The notes below the pieces were generated by a model, which did no database searches, was not told the DNA's origin, and worked only from the letters and a program-made list of their open reading frames with translations. From Tsukamurella sp. PLM1 (GTDB taxonomy: Bacteria > Actinomycetota > Actinomycetes > Mycobacteriales > Mycobacteriaceae): a stretch of DNA of 64,000 bases. Shown piece after piece: positions 58,445 to 64,000 of the stretch; the stretch's first letter is position 1, and every line of letters begins with the position of its first letter. The stretch lies in assembly GCF_023168325.1 (NCBI RefSeq), contig NZ_AP025688.1:2604001-2668000 (forward strand), read 5' to 3'. The position numbers and the translations under genes are program-made.

Positions 58445-59660
58445 CAGATCGCCTCGGGCGTCACCCGCTGCAACCGCGCCGACACCTGCTCGGAGTACCG
58501 CTCGATGTTGCTGCGAGTCTCGGCAAGGCTGTCGCCGCCGAACTTCTCGAGCGCCGCCTGGGCGACGACCAGCGCCACCATGGCCTCGGCCACGACGCCG
58601 GCGGCCGGCACCGCGCACACGTCGCTGCGCTGGTGGATCGCGACGGCCTCGGTCCCGGTCTGCATGTCGATGGTGCGCAGCGCCCGCGGGACCGTGGAGA
58701 TCGGCTTCATGGCCGCGCGCACGCGCAGCTCCTCACCGTTGGTCATGCCGCCCTCCACGCCGCCCGCGCGGTTGGTCGAGCGGAGCACGCCGCCCTTGTC
58801 GGGCAGCATCTCGTCGTGCGCGGCGCTGCCGCGGCGGCGGGCGGTCTCGAAGCCGTCGCCGACCTCGACCCCCTTGATCGCCTGGATGCCCATGAGCGCG
58901 GCGGCGAGGCGCGCGTCGAGACGGCTGTCGCCGGAGGCGACGGAGCCGATGCCCACCGGCAGACCCGTGACCACGACCTCGACGACGCCGCCGAGGGTGT
59001 CCCCGTCCTTCTTGGCCGCCTCGATCTCGGCGATCATCGACTGCTCCGCAGCCTCGTCGAAGGCGCGGACGGGCGATGCGTCGATCCGCTCCAGATCGGA
59101 GCCCGACGGGGTCGGGCCGGCGTACGGCTCGGACGCGCCGATGGAGATGACATGGCTGACCACCTCGGCGCCGAAGGCCTGGCGCAGGAAGTTGCGGGCG
59201 ACGGTACCGGCCGCGACCCGGGCCGCCGTCTCGCGGCGCTCGCGCGCTCCAGGACGGGCCGGGCGTCGTCGAATCCGTACTTGAGCATCCCCGAGTAGTC
59301 GGCGTGGCCGGGCCGCGGCCGGGTGAGCGGCGCGTTCCGGGCCATGCCGTCGAGCAGTTCCTGGTCGACAGGATCGGCCGACATGACCTGCTCCCACTTG
59401 GGCCACTCGGTGTTGCCGATCTCGATGGCGACGGGGCCGGCCTGGGTACGACCGTGCCGGACACCACCGAGGATGGTGACCTTGTCGGCCTCGAACTTCA
59501 TGCGCGCACCCCGGCCGTAGCCGAGGCGCCGCCGCGCCAACTGGGCGGCGATGTCCGACGACGTGACCTCGACGCCCGCGACCATGCCCTCCACGAGGGC
59601 CACGAGGGCGGGGCCGTGCGATTCTCCTGCGGTGATCCAGCGCAACACGTGGTTCATCAT
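58444..59660 (-). CDS. aroC: chorismate synthase, one-base deletion
   Basis: About 405 aa when restored. Last shikimate step, needs reduced FMN. Seen: [68 protein letters not shown], and C-terminal [34 protein letters not shown]. The frame breaks near 59236 (GCGAGCGCCGCGAG, one C short), after which [17 protein letters not shown] follows. ATG 59660 or 59657. Confidence 0.95.
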
Positions 59661-59728
59661 CCCAGACCGACCCGCCGATGCGTGAGTTCGGGTAGCCGAA
59701 ATTGCAATCAGGGGTTAGAGTGAACTTC

Positions 59729-59980
59729 ATGACCGCCATCGCCACATCTTCGACTTCCGCAGACCGCGCCCGCGCGGACCGGCGCACCGTCGACGTGTTC
59801 GGCGTGCGGTGGCCCCGCTACAAGGCGGAGGCACTGATCGCGGCGCTACTGGTCCTGGCGTTCGGCCTGCTCCTCACGTTGGCGACCGGCGTCCCCTCGT
59901 TCACCCCGGCCGTCCTCACGGCAGCGGGTGCGGGCACCGTCGTCTGGTGGGCCGCGCGCACCGTCCACGACCGGGTGTAG
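59729..59980 (+). CDS. small two-helix membrane protein
   Basis: 83 aa. A charged N-terminus ([22 protein letters not shown]) then two hydrophobic helices (about residues 36-54 and 58-74) and a short basic tail. No family is recognised. It is divergent from aroC. Start ATG 59729, weak ribosome site. Confidence 0.6.
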   Translation: MTAIATSSTSADRARADRRTVDVFGVRWPRYKAEALIAALLVLAFGLLLTLATGVPSFTPAVLTAAGAGTVVWWAARTVHDRV

Positions 59981-60047
59981 CCGATCCCGGGCGCCCCTCG
60001 CGCCGATCCCCGATCACCGGGATCGCCCGGCCCTCCTGCGGGAGGCG

Positions 60048-60674
60048 TCAGACAGGTAGTCCGTGCTCGCGGGCGTACGCGTCCCGGCAGCCCTGGGCAC
60101 AGAAGCCCACGCGAACGCCGTCGTGCTCGAGCGCGATCACTCCGGGTGCGTCCGTCACGAACATTCCGCACGTCGGATCGAGCAGCTTGCCGTCCGGGAC
60201 CTCGGGCGCGCGGCCGTCCGCGACCGACGCCCGGTACACCTCGGTGAGGAAGTCCAGGACGTCCGCAGCCGTGGCCGGCTTACCGTCGAGCCCGATGCAC
60301 CCGTCCGGCACGCCGTCCACCCGCACCCACAGCGATCCCAAGTCGCGGTCCCAGCCCCGCTCGTGATCGAGGCGGCGGACCGCGGCGCGCACGACGCCGA
60401 TGAAGTGGCGGGCGCCGCCGTCCTCGCGCCATTCGTCGGGCACCGTCACGGTGACGATCAGGGGCGGGGCGAAGCCCGGCTGCGGCGGCCCGTCCCCGGT
60501 GCGCCAGCCGCGCAGCTCACGGAACGCGACGTGCGTTGCGAGCGCCGCACGCATCAGCGTCTCCGCTGGCCCGTGGCCCGCGCCGAGCAGCGGCTCCAGG
60601 ATCCGGTCGGCCAATAGATCACGGTCGGCGTCGTCGAACGCGTCGGCGGGGTGGGCTATCTCGATCAGGAACAT
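60048..60674 (-). CDS. protein with C-terminal YHS-type metal-binding domain
   Basis: 208 aa. N-terminal half starts FLIEIAHPADAFDDADRDLLADRIL, loosely like a tautomerase-fold protein; C-terminal ~45 residues (DPTCGMFVTDAPGVIALEHDGVRVGFCAQGCRDAYARE) form a YHS/TRASH-like domain with Cys at CGM and CAQGC, expected to bind metal. The function is unknown. It is divergent from the XRE regulator at 60801 around a perfect palindrome, so it is probably that regulator's target. Confidence 0.75.
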   Translation of the reverse strand: MFLIEIAHPADAFDDADRDLLADRILEPLLGAGHGPAETLMRAALATHVAFRELRGWRTGDGPPQPGFAPPLIVTVTVPDEWREDGGARHFIGVVRAAVRRLDHERGWDRDLGSLWVRVDGVPDGCIGLDGKPATAADVLDFLTEVYRASVADGRAPEVPDGKLLDPTCGMFVTDAPGVIALEHDGVRVGFCAQGCRDAYAREHGLPV

Positions 60675-60745
60675 GATTCGCTTCCTCTTCGTCGGCCGCA
60701 CGGCCGGCGGCCCTGAGACCACCGTGACCCCGTAGACCGCCGGCC

Positions 60746-60770
60746 GTCCATGACCTCCGGGGTCATGGAC
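60746..60770. promoter_or_regulatory. perfect palindromic operator between divergent genes
   Basis: GTCCATGACC-TCCGG-GGTCATGGAC, a 10-5-10 inverted repeat, 30 bp upstream of the XRE start and 71 bp upstream of the YHS gene start. Probable binding site for the XRE protein. Confidence 0.72.
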
Positions 60771-60800
60771 TCGGCGCCCGGGCCGTGCGAGCCTGGCCCC

Positions 60801-61600
60801 ATGGACGCCACCGGGACGAGCATCGGTTCAAGGCTGCGGCGATGGCGGGAACGGCGCCGCCGGTCCCAGCTCGATGTGGCGCTGGCCGCAGGGGTCTCCA
60901 CGCGGCACCTGAGCTGCCTCGAGACCGGGCGCGCGCTGCCGAGCCGGTCGATGATCGAGCGCCTCGCGGACGAACTCGACATCCCGCTGCGCGAGCGCAA
61001 CGGCCTCTACGTCGCGGCCGGCTTCGCGCCCGTGCATGCGGAGCGCGCGTGGCGGGACCTCGGACCCGCGGCCGAGGCGCTCACCGCCCTGCTCCGGGCG
61101 CACGAGCCCTACCCGGCAGTGGCGATCGACGTGCGCTGGAACGTCGTCGAGGCCAACGCCGCGATGCGACGATTCCTGGACCTGGTCCCGCGGGCGGTCG
61201 CGGGACCGCCGCTGAACATGCTGCGCGCGACCCTGCACCCCGACGGCCTCGCCGGATGCCTCATCTCCCCGGACCGCTGGCGAGCGAACGCACTCCGGCG
61301 CGCCCGCCGACAGCTCGATCGCACCGCGGACGAGGAGCTCGCCGCGCTGATCCTCGAGTTGGAGTCGTACCCGGTCCCCGACGTGGAGCCCGTGCCCGGG
61401 GCGGCCGGGCCGCGGACGACATCGCCGTCCCGCTGCGCATGGCGACCGAATCCGCCGTGCTGTCGCTGCTGTACACCGTGACCGTCTTCGGGGCGCCCCG
61501 CGATGTCACGCTCGACGAGATCGCCGTCGAGACGATGCTGCCCGCCGACGACGCCACGCGGCGCACCCTCGCCGGGATGGCCGATACGGCCGGGGCCTGA
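60801..61600 (+). CDS. XRE regulator with MmyB-like ligand-binding domain, one-base deletion
   Basis: About 266 aa. HTH: IGSRLRRWRERRRRSQLDVALAAGVSTRHLSCLETGRALPSRSMIERLADEL (about residues 8-58), then MmyB-like PAS-type domain (YPAVAIDVRWNVVEANAAMRRFLDLV, LNMLRATLHPDGLAG, ALILELESYPVPD). The frame breaks near 61409 (GGCCGGGCCGCGG, one base short); it continues DDIAVPLRMATESAVLSLLYTVTVFGAPRDVTLDEIAVETMLPAD. Start ATG 60801, the first after the palindrome. Confidence 0.9.
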
Positions 61601-61732
61601 CGCGGCGGTCCGCCGGGGCTTGCCGCCGCCTTCCGGCCGGACGTACGGTCGAGGGACCGGCGAACCCCGTGGGCGCCGCCGACGCCACCCGCCGGTCCGG
61701 CCGTGATGAGACGGCGAGAGCGGAGGTGCGTC

Positions 61733-63247
61733 GTGGACTCCCCCTCCCTCCTCGGCGCACCCGCCGCCGGTACGCCACCCCTCGACCCCGCCCACTTCGC
61801 CGACCTGGGGATGGATCGCGTCGTCGCCGAGGCCGCGGCGCACGACCCCGAGATCGCTCCGCTGTTCCGCGCGCCGGCCCCGACGGTAGCGGTCGCGCAG
61901 TACCGGCAGGACCTGTGCGGTGCCCTGCGGCGGGACGCGGGCCTCACGGCGGGGTTGCGGCGGTTCTGTGCCGGGATGGCAGCGACGCGCGAGGCCCGGT
62001 CCAACGCCGAGCGGCTGCGGCTCGCGCCCGAACGCGACGCCTGGTTCCTCGACGGAGCTCGCCGATACCTCGCCGCCGTCGCCGAGTTACGGTCGGTGCT
62101 CGCCGCCGTGACGGACCCGCCCGCGGCACTGCGCGACCTGCGCGCCCACCTCGACGCGCTGTCCGAGTCGCACGAGCACCGGTCGCTGGCGGACGACGCG
62201 GCAACGGCGGCGGGGCTGATGGACGCCGTCGAGTACACCGTGCGGATCAAGAAGTCCGACGTGCGCGTGGGGCGCTACCACGGCGAACCGGACTACGGAG
62301 CCGAGGTCGCCGCCGTCTTCGAACGCTTCCGGATCGACAACACCACCCGCCGGTCCGAGGACGTGCCGGTGCGCCCCGGACTCGACGGTGTCGAGGCCGC
62401 CATCCTCACCGACGTCGCGGCCCTGTTTCCCGACGCGTTCCGCACGCTCGCCCGCTTCCGGGAACGGCACGCCGGCGCCGGCGACCCCGCGGTGACCCGC
62501 GCAGACCTCGAGATCCGCTGGTACCTGGGGTTCCTGGATTTCGTCGCCCGCCTGGAGGCGGAGGGCGTCCCGTTCACGTTGCCGACGCTCTCCCCCGATC
62601 CCGTCCTGGACGCGCACGGCACCGTCGACCTGGCGATGGCGACGGACCTGGTGCGGCGCGGGGAACCCGTCGTGGGCAACGACGTGCGGCTCGGCCGCGA
62701 CGAGCGCGTGCTGGTGATCACCGGCCCCAACCACGGCGGCAAGACGGCGCTCGCCCGGGCCTTCGGCCAGATCCACCACCTGGCGGCGCTCGGCCTCCCC
62801 GTGCCGGGCACCGCCGTGGAGATCGGGCTGTTCGACGCGCTGTGCACGCAGTTCGAGCGCCCCGAATCCGCCGACGACCGACGCGGCAGGCTGGAGGCAG
62901 ACATCGAGGGAATGCGCGAGATCCTCACCGCCGCAACGGGACGCACCGTCGTGGTGATGAACGAGACCTTCGCGTCGACGTCGCTGGAGGACGGGATCCG
63001 CCTGGGCTCCGCGGTCGTCCGCAGGCTCGTGGAGCGCGGTGTGCGGTGCGCCTACGTCACGTTCGCCGACGAGATCGCCCTGCTCGGCGACGGGGTGGTG
63101 AGCATGACGGCCGACGTGCCCGCCGAGCCGTCCGCCCGCACCTTCCGCGTGCGCCGCGGCCGGCCCCACGGCCTCGCCCACGCGGCGGCACTCGCCCACC
63201 GGCACGGCCTCGACCCGGACACCCTGCGGCGGCGGATCGCATCGTGA
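61733..63247 (+). CDS. MutS-like ATPase, first of a pair
   Basis: 504 aa. Seen: helical core, then a MutS-type ATPase: VLVITGPNHGGKTALARAFGQIHHLAALGLPVPG (Walker A GPNHGGKT, usual GPNMGGKS), FDALCTQFERPESADDRRGRLEADIEGMREIL, Walker B-like TVVVMNETFASTSLEDGIRLG, and CAYVTFADEIALLGDGVV. It lacks the mismatch-recognition domain with its Phe-x-Glu. GTG 61733 follows GGAGGT. Its stop overlaps the next MutS-like gene by GTGA, so the two are probably a heterodimer. Function unknown; not mutS itself. Confidence 0.85.
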   Translation: MDSPSLLGAPAAGTPPLDPAHFADLGMDRVVAEAAAHDPEIAPLFRAPAPTVAVAQYRQDLCGALRRDAGLTAGLRRFCAGMAATREARSNAERLRLAPERDAWFLDGARRYLAAVAELRSVLAAVTDPPAALRDLRAHLDALSESHEHRSLADDAATAAGLMDAVEYTVRIKKSDVRVGRYHGEPDYGAEVAAVFERFRIDNTTRRSEDVPVRPGLDGVEAAILTDVAALFPDAFRTLARFRERHAGAGDPAVTRADLEIRWYLGFLDFVARLEAEGVPFTLPTLSPDPVLDAHGTVDLAMATDLVRRGEPVVGNDVRLGRDERVLVITGPNHGGKTALARAFGQIHHLAALGLPVPGTAVEIGLFDALCTQFERPESADDRRGRLEADIEGMREILTAATGRTVVVMNETFASTSLEDGIRLGSAVVRRLVERGVRCAYVTFADEIALLGDGVVSMTADVPAEPSARTFRVRRGRPHGLAHAAALAHRHGLDPDTLRRRIAS

Positions 63248-64000
63248 GAACCCGCCTGCTGTACCGCGACCGGGATCTGCACAAGGTCCCGCCGGCACCC
63301 CGCGGGCCGAGGAACTGCGGCGGAATCTCGGGCTCGATCGTCTGCTCCCCGCGATGGCCGCCGGGGACGACGCGCTGTACCGGGTCGCGGAGACGATGCT
63401 GCTGGGCGACGTCGCCTCGGCCGACGACATCCGCTACCGCCACGAGGTGCTCTCGGATTGCCTCGCCCACCCGGAGGCGGTCGACGAGCTACGGCGGATC
63501 GCGGCGAACGCCGTGGAGCGGGAGCGCCACAACTACTTCGGGCTGTTCACGCGCGCCACCCCCGACAAGGTGCTGTACCGGTCGCTCGACGTGCTGGACA
63601 TGTTCCTGGACGCGTTCGTCGAGCTGCGCGCCGCCTGCGACCGGTGGCGCGGGAGCTTCTCGTCGGCGGGCTTCGAGGCCTTCTTCTCCTGCATCGCAGC
63701 CGATCTCGACGACGCGTACCTCTCGTCAGTGCGGGAGCACCTCGCGGGGCTCCGGTTCGCGAAGGGCGAGCTCATCAGCGTCCGGCTGGGCGCCGGGGCG
63801 CACGGGACGGATCATGTGCTGCGCCGCCCGGACCGCACGGGATGGCGACGCCTGCGCGGCCGCGACGGGGCGATCGACCTCGACGTCGACGATCCCACGG
63901 CCGCCGAGGCCCTCACCGTGCTCGCGGGCCGCGGAATCCGCACCGCGGCGGACGCCGTCGCGCAGGCGGCGGAGCACGTGGCCGTGTACTTCCAGACCAT
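63244..64000 (+). CDS. MutS-like protein, second of a pair (cut by the window end, one-base deletion)
   Basis: Starts GTG 63244 (RTRLLYRDRDLHKVPP). After adding one base near 63294 it reads TPRAEELRRNLGLDRLLPAMAAGDDALYRVAETMLLGDV, then a MutS core-like helical region (YRHEVLSDCLAHPEAVDELR, YRSLDVLDMFLDAFVELRAACDRW, AYLSSVREHLAGLRFAKGELISVRLGAG), and runs off the right edge before any ATPase motif. It overlaps the upstream MutS-like gene. It presumably ends in an ATPase domain beyond the window. Confidence 0.75.
   Translation, partial: MRTRLLYRDRDLHKVPPAPRGPRNCGGISGSIVCSPRWPPGTTRCTGSRRRCCWATSPRPTTSATATRCSRIASPTRRRSTSYGGSRRTPWSGSATTTSGCSRAPPPTRCCTGRSTCWTCSWTRSSSCAPPATGGAGASRRRASRPSSPASQPISTTRTSRQCGSTSRGSGSRRASSSASGWAPGRTGRIMCCAARTARDGDACAAATGRSTSTSTIPRPPRPSPCSRAAESAPRRTPSRRRRSTWPCTSRP

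Overview
This is a GC-rich actinobacterial chromosome segment. Gene order and family membership point to Mycobacteriales (Corynebacteriales), perhaps a Tsukamurella- or Gordonia-like genus. The minus strand carries pyrR-pyrB-pyrC-(membrane protein)-carA-carB-pyrF, mihF-gmk-rpoZ-coaBC-metK-priA, def-fmt-rsmB-rpe-ribD-ribE-ribBA-ribH and nusB-efp-pepQ plus aroB-aroK-aroC. This is close to the order known from Mycobacterium tuberculosis. mihF, a free-standing Lsr2-type DNA-binding domain, an LGFP-repeat cell-wall protein and an F420-type deazaflavin oxidoreductase fit the same group. The genus is inference only.

Layout. (1) 0.3-12.5 kb is an accessory or defence island on the plus strand: a NADAR protein, a complete type II Wadjet operon (jetA-B-C-D, each joint overlapping by ATGA), a small cysteine-containing protein and a 16-codon ORF behind two PafBC-type DNA-damage promoters, a DUF4352 protein, a ParD-like/zeta toxin-antitoxin pair with a palindromic operator, and a membrane protein. 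(2) 12.5-18.6 kb: a POT peptide transporter, a GMC oxidoreductase/aldehyde dehydrogenase pair, a PH-like membrane protein, and an ERCC4 nuclease-like domain joined to an Lsr2 C-terminal domain. (3) 18.6-23.4 kb, minus: riboflavin genes with two tandem lumazine synthases of different type and an FMN riboswitch upstream of ribE. (4) 23.5-26.9 kb: LGFP protein, a DUF559-like protein, an IS30 element, and a repeated long palindrome, one copy of which is split by the IS. (5) 26.9-35.9 kb: rsmB, fmt, def, esterase, glutamate dehydrogenase, neutral ceramidase, small secreted protein, SnoaL-like protein, TetR. (6) 35.9-50.7 kb: priA to pyrR, all minus. (7) 50.7-60 kb: a second GMC oxidoreductase, nusB-efp-pepQ, YceI, deazaflavin oxidoreductase/TetR pair, aroB-aroK-aroC. 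(8) 60-64 kb: YHS protein and XRE regulator around a perfect palindrome, then two MutS-like ATPase genes, the second running off the right edge.

Quality caveat. About 30 places need exactly one added base to restore a conserved reading frame, many of them in runs of G or C, and they hit genes that should be essential or intact (ribD, ribE, rsmB, fmt, def, priA, mihF, efp, aroC). These are most simply sequencing or assembly deletions. I annotate such genes over their full restored span and give the approximate break points. A few breaks (jetB, the esterase, the ceramidase, one TetR) need an extra base removed or two added, and are less certain.

I found no tRNA, rRNA or CRISPR array. The most unusual features are the Wadjet island with its neighbours, the PafBC-type promoter pair, the ERCC4-Lsr2 fusion, the ribH1-ribH2 tandem, the MutS-like pair and the IS-split palindrome.
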